Part shown: positions 1-14,000 of the stretch, piece by piece
How positions within the stretch are numbered: position 1 is the stretch's first letter
Layout of the letters: every line of letters starts with the position of its first letter
NCBI GenBank assembly: GCA_051294375.1
Contig: CM119268.1
Span: forward strand, 2,540,063-2,604,062
Reading direction: 5' to 3'
Length of the DNA: 64,000 bases
Source of the DNA: Paraspadella gotoi
Lineage: Eukaryota > Chaetognatha
Translations under genes and position numbers: made by a program
Notes under the pieces: model-generated
Seen by the model: only the letters and a program-made list of their open reading frames with translations
The model's database searches: none
Told to the model about the DNA's origin: nothing

Positions 1-817
1 CTAAAAATAATTGAAATTATAATTAATATGATAATAATTATGATTATATTTATAATTATGATTATAATTTGAAATTAACCTTGGGTAAGTTATCACTCAA
101 CTGCTTTTTTATTTTTAAAACATTGTTTTTCAATATAATTTCCTTACTTATTTTAATTTGATTTAAGTTGAAAATGGTTGACACCCATCCCTACAGATAT
201 TTGATGCTAAATTTGTTCAGCTAATTTCATATTATAAATATATTAGTATATAAGTTAGAGACTCTTCTTGATTAAAATTAATTTACTCTCGTCAGATGTT
301 TTGTACCGATCGACTTTGACGTCCTATAACTTTTGGACGCTTTGATAGATTTTAATGAGACCTGGACCAATCGCTTTATCTTTCAATATGCTCAGTTTTA
401 TGTTTTAATATCTTAGTGAAATTCATCTATCCAATATAATTTTTTCAGTGTGAAAGTGTCTTTTTTTTTTGTTGAGCCTCAGTGTACTACTCTAGATTTT
501 TAAGCCAGAAATTTGAATAATATATGCGTTTTATTTCGAATTCAACATGGTTGATTCAGTACAAACAGGAGCACCAGTGGTTTAAATTTATTTGGTGTTT
601 GAGTTAAATTTGACAAAGTTTATGACAATCATTTTTTATAGGTAGGAAAGCAAATACATCTTTAACTTCTAGTTAGATCAAAATTTGTAAACTTTAATTG
701 ATATAGATTAAAAGAACAGGAACGATGACGAAAAATAAGCGTAGTAAAACAATGTTTTTTAATTTTAAAAATGTTAGGTTCGTCATAGCCGGTGATTAGG
801 TTTGTATTTTCTCTTAC

Positions 818-2748
818 TTTTTCAGTAAAATTGTCTAACCTTTCGAGGTCCAACGAATCTAAATCTAATAATTCAATGATCTAACGTGATCTATGTGTCT
901 TACTGCAAACTTTTTGGGGTGGGACTGACGAACCGACAAAGTGAATTGTAGAGTCGGGATCGGCAAAGCAGATCCGGCTAAAAATTATTTGACGATAAAA
1001 AATAAATAAGTTCGCGAGATATTTTTTTTGTTTCGTCAAGAAAGTGTTTCCTTTCTCCGCTTGACGTCGCAAGTAGTGTCAAAAACCAAAGGAAAAAATT
1101 TAAACAAATGAACAATTTTTTCGACTTCACTTTCGAAAAAAAATTGTAATTGTTATTAAATACAAAGTTTCGAAAGTTTAAACTGATGCAAAGTTATTCA
1201 TGGAATCACAAACATATAAATATATTTTGGCTTGAGAACTGACTATGGATTTTCAGTTGTCTTTCTCGTTTAGCCTCAGCGCTTTCTCTCTTGCTATCTT
1301 CCTTTTCCTCTAAAAATCTCTAAAAATTAATTTAAATATTGTAGACANNNNNNNNNNNNNNNNNNNNNNNNNCCAAAATATATTTATATGTTTGTATTCC
1401 ATCAATAACTTTGCATTAGTTTAAACTTTCGAAAACTTTGTATTTAATAACAATTACNNNNNNNNNNNNNNNNNNNNNNNNNNNNNNNNNNNNNNNNNNN
1501 NNNNNNNNNNNNNNNNNNNNNNNNNNNNNNNNNNNNNNNNNNNNNNNNNNNNNNNNNNNNNNNNNNNNNNNNNNNNNNNNNNNNNNNNNNNNNNNNNNNN
1601 NNNNNNNNNNNNNNNNNNNNNNNNNNNNNNNNNNNNNNNNNNNNNNNNNNNNNNNNNNNNNNNNNNNNNNNNNNNNNNNNNNNNNNNNNNNNNNNNNNNN
1701 NNNNNNNNNNNNNNNNNNNNNNNNNNCTGTCAAATTGTTTCTTTTATTTCAGAAAAAAAAATTATTTAATTGAAACCGAGACCAACTATTAATTTTTTTC
1801 AGCCTATTATCGTGAAAACCTTCGCCTCAGCCAGGCTATGGTTATGGCCGAAGGCTTCGGGAGTTGGGACAGAGAAGCCCTGATCCTCCCAAAAGCCTTC
1901 GCCCACCACACGCTCGACGATGGGGATAAAACAAATTCCTTGAATGCATTTATTTTTTTTCAGCGCCTGTCTGTTGCTCTACGAAGCAACGCAAACTTGC
2001 TTATAAACCGAGACGTTGACCTAACAAACTATTAATCTTTTCTTTAAATTATTCTTTAAAATATTAGGTATCAAATTTCGTTATTATTTTTTTACCGTAA
2101 TAAAGTTTACATTGATTACGATTTTTAAAGTAAATAAAATACTAATAAAATGGTCAAATGCGAGCGAGCAGAGAATTTTAATTGTTTTGATTATTTAAAT
2201 ATTTTTTTTAAATATTTTGGAACATTAAATTTTAAATATTTAAAAAAATATTTAAATATTTTTTTAAATATTTTGGAACATTAAATTTTAAATATTTAAA
2301 AAAATATTTAAATATTCAAAACAATTAAAATTCTCTGCTCGCTCGCATTTGACCATTTTATTAGTATTTTATTTACTTTAAAAATCGTAATCAATGTAAA
2401 CTTTATTACAGTAAAAAAATAATAACGAAATTTGATACCTAATATTTTGTTATTTTTAATTACTCTAATTGTCGTTAATTATGATTTTAAGACGTTTTAG
2501 TTTTGGACCCTGAAATAGATTTAAATTAATGTGCGTTTTTCTGTATATAGCTTCTAAATGTGCTAACTATAAAAATTGCAAGTCCTTTTTCCTGTTTTTG
2601 TGTATTTTTATTTTCAGAAAACTCGTCACTTTCTGGATTAGTCATTTGTTATTTTAGCATCGATTCAACAGTCAAATGCCATCTAAAATCACAACTGACT
2701 ACTATTTGAAAAAAAACAATAGACGTTGCTACTATAATTCTTTATTAC

Positions 2749-2816
<68 letters not shown>

Positions 2817-4981
2817 TTAGCAGTATTTTTTTGATTTTTTAATAAGAAACTACATTTTTAAACTATCAAGATCTCCTAAGTCATGCCGGATTATATTATT
2901 GTCATGTTGAAAAGCTAAACCGAAAACCGAAAACCGAAAACCGCTCTTCAGCGGCAAGTCATTCGCCTCCCAACCCAAAGGTCCGGGATTCTATCCCGGT
3001 GGTCTCCTTGCTGTTATGAGGGACGGGGCGCTTAACTCGCCTGTAACACGAAGCACAGGGACTGCTTATATTGAACGGTTCTATCACTAACAGTAACACA
3101 TAACAATCATTACTGTCTCTTCAATATGAATAAAATGCATTCTATGTTTCTTGGTTTAATTAAACATTTGATTTTGTTAACATCCATCGTTATATTCGTT
3201 AACAACGAATTTTAATGACAGTTTTTGACAGACATGTTTCGACTCTGCATTTTAGAGTCTTCATCAGTTAATTATCGAAAAATTTACAACTTAAGTAATT
3301 CACTAATTGATTTTGTCGAAAACGAAGCTGGGTTCGCGCACATTTACTTGGTTGGAGTAATGTTTGTTTGCATGGTTTTCATAAAGTTGTTGCTGTACAA
3401 TGACCCAATCAGGTTCTTCTTTTTGTACTCTCCTCTATCACCTATTCAAAAAAAATATTTAACTGTTAGTAAAAAGCTTTAATTTATTTAAAAAAAAATA
3501 CTTGTAAACATTTTCTCGTCCATGCAAGTTGCCTTACCGTATTGAGTTGAAAGAGGAGCTCCGTGTCCTGGACGGCCCCACATGTCGTTAAAAGCCTACG
3601 AAAGGATTTCAACGGTTAAAAAACAAAATGAAATCCTCGCTTTGGTTCTTTCTCCTTATCGGGTATTTTCCGGTTCTAAGCCCCCATTCTCTCTCTTTCA
3701 CAACGCACCTAGTGTTTCTATTCTATTTTTAAAAGTGAAGGAGCAAAAAACAAGGAAGTAGAAGTCGAGGTTACATCCATTGAGCTACCATTTCCTTGGT
3801 TTTCTTTTTATAATCGTGGAGATAATATAAAATAAACAATTGTCGAATCTCTCGTGCATTTTTTGTTTTCTTTTCCCACCCGTTCTGTAAATCCGGGTGG
3901 GAAATGCGCCGTACCGCGAGAGGTCAGAAACCACCTTCCCAAAACAATTTCTTTTTCCTGAAATCGGGAATTGTCGTTACGGCCTGTGACGGTACGACGA
4001 CTTGTCGCAGTGGTTCTTCCTTGTTTTTTTTGTTTTTTTTTTGTTTTTTTTACGAGAACAATTTAGAGAGAAGAAAACGCGAAGAACAAATAGAGCAAAG
4101 ATTAAAGTAATATCACGATAAAGCTGAGGCAAGCTCCCGAGTTATTTTATTAAAACATAAACTGATAAAGCGTCTCTAGTATTTTCCGTCATCTGTTCAT
4201 AAAGACTCGGAAAGAAAAAAAACCATAAGATTTATCATGAAGTTGTGATTTCACCTGCATATGAGTTTGATAGTCGGTGTTCTCGCGTTTGAACTCTGCT
4301 TCTCTCATTTTGCTTCTTTCTCGGGCTTGCTGTTCCAAATCGGTCAAATATGACTGGAAAATTGAGTTTAAAAATGACATAAATTGAGTTTAAATTGACA
4401 TAATTAACAGACGTCTTCATGATACAAAATTCTCGTTCCGTTTTTCTGACCGAAAATCGGTTCAGACCAAATCACTGAATCAAAATTCTAATACGATTTT
4501 GCATACATAATAAAACATATAACATACATAACACGAATGGGTCTATCCAGGCGATTTTAAATATTTTACCCCCCCCCCCGAAAAATTTGGTCGGCTGATT
4601 TAAGAGCGGTAAATCCAGTTTTGTGCTCCAGGCAACTGACCTTTGACCGCACCAGGTTTGCCGCCGGCCGTACGTAGGACGTACTATGCGCCGTCACGTC
4701 CGAGACGCCCAAGTGCTGGGGCGCTAGTTGACCGTACTCGTCGCGCTTTGGCCTCCCGATGAGACCGCTGTTGATTTTGCTGGCTAAATCGCCGTAACCT
4801 GTTGAAGATGGAAGTTAGACTGTGAGCCTTATTTCAACTCAAGGTAATCCACGCTCTATTCGTCGCCAAGCGATGCACTCGAAGAAAACCCAAAACAATG
4901 GAGAAAATCTAATCAGGCTCAAAATTATAAAATCGGACTTGAAGACGCGAATCAAAATATGCAAAGAAAAAATGGGGGAAG

Positions 4982-5012
<31 letters not shown>

Positions 5013-8000
5013 TATCGAAGGATCAATTTGCATCGATGAATTCTGGAGTTGGAAACGACGCTGGGGTGATTGAATAAAACATGAGACGGGGACGGAAGGA
5101 AAAAACCCCTTGGTTTTTTTTTTACCAGGTGATTGTTAATAAACGGTTTAGTTTCACAAGTTAAAAAAATTCGGTTAGTAAGAGTTAAGGGAAAGACTCG
5201 GCAGCTTTTGAAATGTATGAAATTGTGGCGAATCCTAAATTCGCCTCCCGTATAGCTTGGTGACACTCAGCTCGTCACATTGGCTTGGAGAGCTAAGTAC
5301 TCGTTCACCAACGTTGAGTTCTAGGTTTAATCCCTTTACGGTCATCCTGGTTAAAGTATAATGCTGTCGGCATAAACACTCTAGTGACATGGGGTGGTCA
5401 TTGCAGGTTCAAATCCCTGAGCTCCAGCTGTCAGGAGATACTTCACACCCCAAGTATCATATATTTCCCCCCTTTGTCATAAAATATTAAATTAAATGAA
5501 ATGAGAAAGGAAATGTAAGAGGAAATTGTGCAATGCAATTAATGCTGACTTCTTTTTACCTGATTTATGTTCTTGATCCTCCTTTTGTCTCAAGTTTTTT
5601 TGCTCGTCGATCAATTTTTCTTGTTCTGATATATATATAAAAAAAAAGCAAAGCAATACTTAAAATGTGACTTAAATGATAATAATTTTGAGATATTAAC
5701 TAAGAATTGTCCAACGAATTTTATTTGTTCAGATACGGACATGTTTCGCTTGTAATGTTCAATCCTTCATCATAACTCATTAAACAACGAAAAAAAGAAA
5801 GGAATATCTCATCGTGAGATATTAACGTGAAATTCGACTCCAGGTTCTACCTCAAATAAATATACGTGAACTTACCCTTGAGAAAGGATATTTTTGTGCT
5901 CGAGCCTGGCCCTCATATCGCCGGGTGGCACCCGGCGGCTTTCTGTGAACGAGCTGGCCTTGCGCGGTCTCTCCTCGGCGCCCCAGCTCCGCGTCCGGCC
6001 CCAGGGATTGTAAATCTCCTCCCCCTCATCATCGAAACGGGTTTGAGCGACGGGCTCGCCCTTTCGGTCCAGTTTGATCTCGTTGTCTCCTGAGGACGAG
6101 ATGAAAAAGATTATTGGTGAAAACGGTTGGAATTTATTAATGATATTGTATTACTATTGCTTATTACTATTAATTACTTAGTATTACTGGATTCTTACTA
6201 TGCCAACCTCACCCTGCAGTTGGAATTTATTAATAATATTGTATTACTATTGCTTATTACTATTAATTACTTAGTATTACTGGATTATTACTACGCCAAC
6301 CTCATCTTGCGGTTGGAATTTATTAATAATATTATATTACTATTACTTATTACTATTAATTACNNNNNNNNNNTTATTACTATTAATTACTAAGTATTAC
6401 TGGATTTTTACTATGCCAACCTCACCCTGCAGTTGGAATTTATTAATAAAAGAGAGTAGATTAATAATTAATCATGTTCTCTCTGAAATAATCTTTCAGA
6501 CTCGTAAACTCGGTCCGGTCACTCGTCAGGAGTTCTGGGCGTCTCCCCGTCTCTTCGAATATGAGTCGAAGGCCGTCTTCATAATTGAGCGTCGTCTTGC
6601 GGGTGGAACTGGTCGGCACATGGCGCGACGAGAGAAGAGTCCACGCAGCAAAAGAATGAAGTAATGTCCGGAATTAAATTTGATATTTCATGAGAAGACG
6701 ATGATCGGCGTTCCAACGTGTCGTTCAGTAAAGCTTCTTCATGTTCGTCTTTGAATTTTAATTCTCGCTGGGTTTATGTAGGCGAATATGTCGGTTGATG
6801 TAAATCGACCACTCGCGAACCTGTCTGTTGGTTACCTTTTTTCCCCTTCCTCCTTCAATCGATCAGTGAAGGGTCTTCAAGTTGGAATATCCCCACCTAT
6901 CCTTTGGTTCGTTAATTCCTTGGAAGCTTCTCATAAAAATAATTTTTTCCCCATTTTTTCTGAGTCTGCCTCCCGGTTGAATTTTTCTCTTCCCCGCTCC
7001 TCTCTGCGTTTTTTCCCCCGCTCCTTTGTGGCTTTTTCCTTTCCTTCTCCTTTCTGGATTTTTTTTCCTTTCCATGCTGCCGTTTTGTCCGATGTTCTTC
7101 GAAGGACTCTTTCGGAGTCATGTAGCCGGGGCAACGTCTTTAAATGGAGTGTCGGGAATCGGCTATCTTCGTCTCTGGCGCTCGCCCCGGCGTTAAAAAC
7201 GTAGCTGCGGAATTCTGGATTTCTGGCGGCCGTGGGACGACGGGTCTCGGGTGGCTGCCAATTCTCACGCTCTTTCACCTCGCAAAGCGTCTGTTAAAAT
7301 TTGTTTCAGCTTCTATGTTTATAAATAAAAATCTTTCGTTTTTAGGATCCCTGTTCTACTATGGTTCTCAGCAAATTCGTTACTGGGTGAGTCAGGCTCT
7401 TTTCTCGCTCTACGAGATCGTCGACGATCTCTTTGGTTTCTCCTGGTAAGAACGCCCGTTCGTTCACGATCTATCTTTTGTATCTGTTTATGAGTAATTT
7501 GGGAAATTTTGAAGTCTGCGTAATACCTTAACCCCTTAGATCGTCATACTAGGCGCTAAATGTTTGCGATATTAATTTTCGCGACGTCTCTACTTTGTTT
7601 GGGTCTAAACGCTGGTGGGGGCGCTCGCTGTCGCGCCGATTCCCGCTTCTCTGCATTCCCTGGCGGAGCGCTGCGGGTCTCTCCGGCTCCGGAGCGACTC
7701 TGTTTCCGCGTTACAGGTAATCGTTATCAGGGGTCGACGAATGATGGGGTTACTGCGTTCCACCATTTTAGTCCAGTTCTGATTCTCTTCATTTTTTTTT
7801 CAATATTTATCTTCATGAATTTTTTATTATATTTTTGCATAATAATTCCGGCGTCTCCCGGTGGCAGTAGTCCCGTTTTTCGTGTTTTACAAATCTATTG
7901 TATTGTTTCCTCCGTCAACATGTACATTTTTTTGAAGGAACTCATGAATTATTTTTAAAGAGATATTGAATGAGGGTGGGAAATTGAGGGCGGAGAGAAA

Positions 8001-11000
8001 CAGAATTTAATATCAAACCGCGACCTTTCTGCAGAACCGTCGTCAGAGATTTCGTCGATGGTTTCTTTACGGCACAAGAAATTTATGTCCTTTTTATACT
8101 TTTTCAGTTTCTGTAGAGATTCGGGATCTATTGAAATGTTGCCTCTGCTTATATTAAACAATATTTCGCAAATGGTTTAATGACGTTTGGGTCCGCCTCT
8201 TTTGATAAAATTTTTTGTTGCTTAGTAGTTAATGAGCAAATGTATTCTAAAACTGGAAATATTTTCCTTTTAATTTCATTTTCTCTTTTTTTCTTCTTAT
8301 CGTATTTTTCTCGCCCTATGCTAGACGATGGGTGGCGTCGTATCGGACGGAGATGTTGGCGTCGAAGACGCAAGAATGGGAACTCTGAGAAGAATCGATT
8401 AATAAAATGCTGGTAAGAGTCTTACAAGCATGCGTAGCTATCCATAAAAAAGAAATATTTATCCGGAAACAATTGTCTGCCTGAGTCGTTACCCAATTCT
8501 GTCCCTACATGTTGCGAAGTAGTATATTTATATGTGTGTTTCGAGAGACTATGGTAAAATTGGGAATGTTTCTGTAGAACAATCGTGTAAGCAATAATAA
8601 GCGTGAATCCTCTGTGATGCGGATAATTTTGTCATCATTCTCTGCAGAAGCTTTCCGGGTCGATGACGCCGATCTGGTCGTGCCAGCACAACCACCGCCT
8701 TTCTGTCCTTCAAGTTTTCCTCCCGAAATAAACTCTTCGCGAAGCCTTCTATGAAATTGATATTGTTGTTGCGGGGTTCGTGGAAGACCTCTGGTCGCAA
8801 TCGTAAAAATTAAGTAAATTATGTCGGGAAACCAAGGTGAGCAGCTTACCCCGCGTTGCGTAAAAATGTAGACAAAACGTCGTTTTTCCCGACCCCGCCG
8901 GATGTCAAACCGACAATGGCGATATTAGAACGAATGGGAAATGCGAAAATCGTAAGAGTCGTCACTAATTCCATTTCGAATTTAATAAATTAAAAATTTC
9001 TGTACGTAATGTGGGAGTGGGTCCCGAAGTTTCGTCCGGTTTCGCGGTCTGGTAATTGTCTGTACACCAAAACATATTTTTTAGTGAATTTAATGTTATC
9101 TAATAATTCGTGTAGTCCGCCCTGACCGTCGTCTTCTGGTCTTTTTGAATAATTGTATAAACATTTATCCGTTGCCTCCGAATTTCCTTTTATACCTCCG
9201 CGATTACCATGTTCGCTTTTTTGTATTTTTTTCTTGTAATGTCATAATTTCGTTTTGCATCGTTTGAATTTTAATATTTGTGGTCCTGCTGCGTTATCCA
9301 TTCGTTTCGAAGTAATTGCGCGTTTTATTTGTATTATGAGAAGTTCGTTTCTTTAGTATTAAGTTTTCGTTTTCGAGTAATTTTTTTCTGAACTCGTGAT
9401 TATTCGTTGGTAAATTGCCTTATGGCCTCGTCTAACTCGATAAATTTTTGGCGGTTCATATTATTCCGTTTGAATTTGATAATATGAAAAATTTCTAACC
9501 GATGCAGTCGAACGAATTTTAAATAATGCGGGTGATGGTCACGCTTTTAAATTTTCTTTTCTGTACTAACAGCCTTCTGTCGGAGTGAAATAAAAACTAT
9601 TCTTGTTATTGTTTTTTCTTTATGCAAAATTAGACTATGAATAGACATAAACAATAGTTGGAGAGTGGAATAGCTTTGGGAACCCGCATATTCCGAAAGT
9701 TTTTTTAATGGAGACGCTTCCTCTTTTGAGTGACAGAAGGTAAACATTGCCTCGGTATGACCTGGTCAACGGGTTGACGAGTTTTTGAAAGTATGGTGGC
9801 TAGGCGACTTTAACCCGTAAAAAAAATAAATATAGGAACCTTGATGGTTCTAGTTGTATGTTCCCGTCGGGGATGGCACCAGACGTCGATATATGTGGAC
9901 AAGAACAGGACGTCGGTGTCTCTTCTCTCTCTCTCTGCCTCTCTCTCTCTCTCTCGTCTCTCTCTCTCTTTCTCTCCATCTCTCCCTCTCTCTCGTCTTC
10001 TCTCTCTCTGATGTTCTGTTCGCGCGCGGGATAGAACCGCGGCGGTGAATTTGTCTCTCGCGCGCGCGTTTGACATGTTGACAGGTCGAAATCGTTGAAT
10101 TGTATGCACGACGGAAGGAACGATGCACACATAATGCACCTACTCCGGAGGCAAGTCATTTGGCCTCCAACCCAAAGGTCCGGGGTTCTAGCCGGTGGTC
10201 GTCTGGCAGTTAAGAGGGACGGGGCGCTTAACCCGCCTGTAACATGGTGTTACAGCCTGATCCAAGCTCAGGGACTGCTTATATTGAACGGTTCTGTCAC
10301 TAACACATATCAATAATTACTGTCTCTACATTGGTGATCCGACTAAAAGATAAGTAACCTTCTGAAACTACATTATAACTGATTGATTGATTTATGATTT
10401 TGATTGATCTAGTGATTGATCGATTATATTTTATTTATCAATCGTAAATTGGCGGTTTTAACTAGCGAATAAAATCCTGCTCAGTTTCACGGCCATCACG
10501 ACAACGTATCCACTCAACAACCAACACGACTTCAACCTCAAAGACAAGCACGTGCAAGACAATACCATCGTCTGGGTTCTGAAGGAATAGATATATATTG
10601 TATTAGATGTCTAAGATCTAACTATCAGTCATTCGCGAGATCCGTGATTGTTAGATAACGGTTATCAGCACTATAACCAAATCATCACCAGTTGGTCACT
10701 GTTACGATTAATCACAAACTTGCCTAACAGCAAGTAATCATCAAAAACAAAATCATCAACAGCTGGTTATTTTTCATGATTTAACCGAGCTTGCCTAATA
10801 GCAAGCAATCATCATGACACTTTGACCAAACAAATCATTTTCCCTATCTCCCTACTTCCTTTTGTAAAATTTCTTCCCAAATATTTTTTTGAAGAAGAAT
10901 ATATGTAAATATTTATTGTAGAAGACAACCCCTTTTTAGTGGGTCCCCCAATTGTTTTCTCCTAGACCTTATTGTTTGCCCAAATATTCCCCAAGGAGAA

Positions 11001-14000
11001 ACAATATTGTAAAGTACTTTGTTTCTTAACTAGTAGTACAAGTCACCTCAACTGTAAATTAGGGTCAGTTCGAACCCCTAAGGTCCGAACTTTGAGGGGG
11101 ATGAGGCGACCTTACCACCGTGCTCTCTCTCTAAACCCTTCCTCTCTCCTCTTTCTTCGAGCCGGTCTATTCCACACGGTCACTTTGCCCTAGCTTTGGC
11201 AATGACCTTAGATTGACCGACACAGTAATAGGACCGAGGCGACCGTAAGGTCAAGTTGGTCCGGGCGATGATAAAAGTGGATCAGGAGAGAGTTAGTCTC
11301 ACTTCTTTTCTACTTCTCTTACATCGGGTCACAATTCTTCACCTTCTCCTCACTTTATTATATTATTTTCGTCTTCTTCACTTGGTGAGAGCCGACTTCC
11401 GAACACAACAGCAACAACAACACTTTCAGGCGACATGCCTCAACCTGGCGATGCACTTTCCGCCCACAACACATCAGGCGACATGCCTCAACTTGGTGAC
11501 GAACTTTCCCACAACAACACATTCACTGAAGAGACGCAACAGACTTCTCCCTACGGGAGGGGGGATGTTATGGTGGACTAAAATCCACCTACCGTTCATC
11601 AGCGGCCATTGGTGCCGGAGGCAAGTCATTCGCCTCCCAACCAAAGGTCCGGGGTTCTAGCCCGGTGGTCGTCTGGCAGTTAAGAGGGACGGGCCGCTTA
11701 AACCCGCCTGTAACATGGTGTTACAGCCTGATCCGAAGCTCAAGGGACTGCTTATATTGAACGGTTCTGTCACAACACATATCAATAATTACTGTCTCTT
11801 CACTGGATTATTACTATGCAACCTCACCCTGCGGTTGGAATTTATTAATAATATTATATTACTATTGCTTATTACTATTAATTACTTAGTATTACTGGAT
11901 TTTTACTATGCCAACCTCACCCTGCGGTAGGAATTTATTAATAATATTATATTACTATTGCTTATTACTATTAATTACTTAGTATTACTAGATTATTACT
12001 ACGCCAACCTCACCCTGCGGTTGGAATTTATTAATAATATTTATTACTATTGCTTATTACTATTAATTACTTAGTATTACTGGATTATTACTACGCCAAC
12101 CTCACCCTGCGGTTGGAATTTATTAATAATATTATATATCTATTGTTATTACTATTAATTACTTAGTATTACTGGATTTTACTATGCCAACCTCACCCTG
12201 CAGTTGAATTTATTAATAATATTGTATTACTATTGCTTATTACTTTAATTACTTAGTATTACTGGATTTTTACTATGCCAACCTCACCCTGCGGTAGAAT
12301 TATTAATAATATTATATTACTATTGCTTATTAACTATTAATTACTTAGTATTACTAGATTATTACTACGCCAACCTCACCCTGCGGTTGGAATTTTTAAT
12401 AATATTGTATTACTATTGCTTATTACTATTAATTACTTAGTATTACTGGATTATTACTACGCCACCCATCTTGCGGTTGGAATTTATTATAATATTGTAT
12501 TATTACTATGTCTATTACTATTAATTACTTAGTATTACTGATTATTACTATGCCAACCTCACCCTGCGGTTGGAATTTATTAATAATATTATATTACTAT
12601 TGCTTATTACTATTAATTACTTAGTATTACTGGATTTTTACTATGCCAACCTCACCCTGCGGTAGGAATTTATTAATAATATTATATTACTATTGCTTAT
12701 TACTATTAATTANNNNNNNNNNNNNNNNNNNNNNNNNCTATTAAATTCTTAGTATTAATAGATTATTACTACGCCAATCTCACCCTGCGTGGTCCGAACC
12801 AGCGTCTGCGCGCATCGCGTCGCCGGTTTCCCGCTCCTCGTGTTTCGAGGAGCGCCGGCGCCGCCGCGGTCCGACAGCGGAATCGTGGCGCCCTTCCAGT
12901 TGTCCTCGTTGGCCGAGGGACGCCCGGGGCCGCCCTCGGACATGGCGAGGACGCCTCCCTTATTCGGATCGGAGAATCTGGAATCAAGGCGGAAGGCGAA
13001 GGGAGGAAAAATTACTTATGAAAGAGTTTTTTCGAGAAAATGAATTAAGCCAGTTGGAAGGAATTTTTCGAATATTTTTTCTGTCTTTTTATGTACAATG
13101 GTTTTTATATTTCCTGCACTGGACAACCAAATTGAAATCTATTATGATATTATATATAATTTTGGCATTTTATAACCAAAAAATGAATCCAGATGTCAGG
13201 TTATAGTATAAGGCAATTGGCTCAAAAGAAAGAGAGAAGAGTAAAGAGAGAAACGGAGGAAAGAAAGAAAAACTTAAAAGATAAAAGATTATTATCGCCT
13301 TTAGAATTGCACCTATTGGAACCACTTCTTTACTTGTAGCGTCTGACGTTTCCATGGTTATCCCGATTCGGGGCCCCAAAGCCTTTGCCCCAAGGGTCGA
13401 ATGGCTCGTCGTCGTCGGCGAGAAGCGGCGCTTTCTTTCCCCGCGCCAGCGTTTGGTTCTTCCGAAAATTTCTTTACCAAAACGTTAGAGAGGGAGTTGG
13501 TGATTTTAAATTATTTAAATAGACCAAATTTCATTTCCTTATAAAAATTCTCCACACTTACTTGCCGTCGCCTGAGACCGCGTAAGGGTAAGTCTTGAGC
13601 ATTTCTTTTTCGTTGTCGGTTTCGTAAAAATTTGATGATTTCTCTAAAAAAAATTTTAAAAATCAGAATTATTAGCATTTAACTTTGATATATTTAAAAT
13701 AAATTATTAACTATTTTTAACCGTTTTTAATGCTTTTAAACCTGCTTCCGTGGCCTCTTTAGAATTTTCCTTCAGTGAGGACGAGAGATTCTCGGGTTTG
13801 TATCGAAATTTGTCTTGAATGTCTTTGGCTGCTTCTTCCATAAATCGAATGTCTGATTAGAAAAGAGGGAAAACCCTTTTTATTTAAAAGTAAACCTCCT
13901 GATTTTAGGACCTACCGACTTGCTACTCCTCGACATACTTAACGAGCTGTCCTATACGAGTTTGAGGTAAGTTCACCCGGCGCCTGTCTAAATCCCGCTT

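Larger units (their letters stand above)
6860..9480 (-). mobile_element. Compact virus-like gene block (tentatively Polinton/adintovirus-like) inside a CSPP1-like intron
   Basis: Over about 2.6 kb the minus strand carries successive short reading frames with tiny spacers and no evident introns, unlike the host gene around it. In order: a coiled-coil frame (about 9.47-9.25 kb), an acidic/aromatic frame (9217-8990), a P-loop ATPase-like frame starting at 8974, a frame with a GN-x-KLKKYKK motif (about 8.37-7.96 kb), two frames ending at 7556 and 7342, and a Lys/Arg-rich frame to about 6.86 kb. Several are broken by apparent one-base changes in A-runs, from decay or read error. Gene density and the ATPase plus KLKKYK pair resemble Polinton-type elements or relatives. 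No integrase, polymerase or terminal repeats were seen, so this would be a fragment. Confidence 0.5.

Noticed and set aside
1838-2035. GC-richer island at about 1810-1935 with a 65-codon plus frame
   Set aside because: No recognisable protein on either strand and no matching splice phases; may be a repeat fragment.
6127-6393. Frame encoding repeated 31-residue hydrophobic units
   Set aside because: Product of the 93-bp satellite, whose length is divisible by three; crosses an N-gap and has no gene context.
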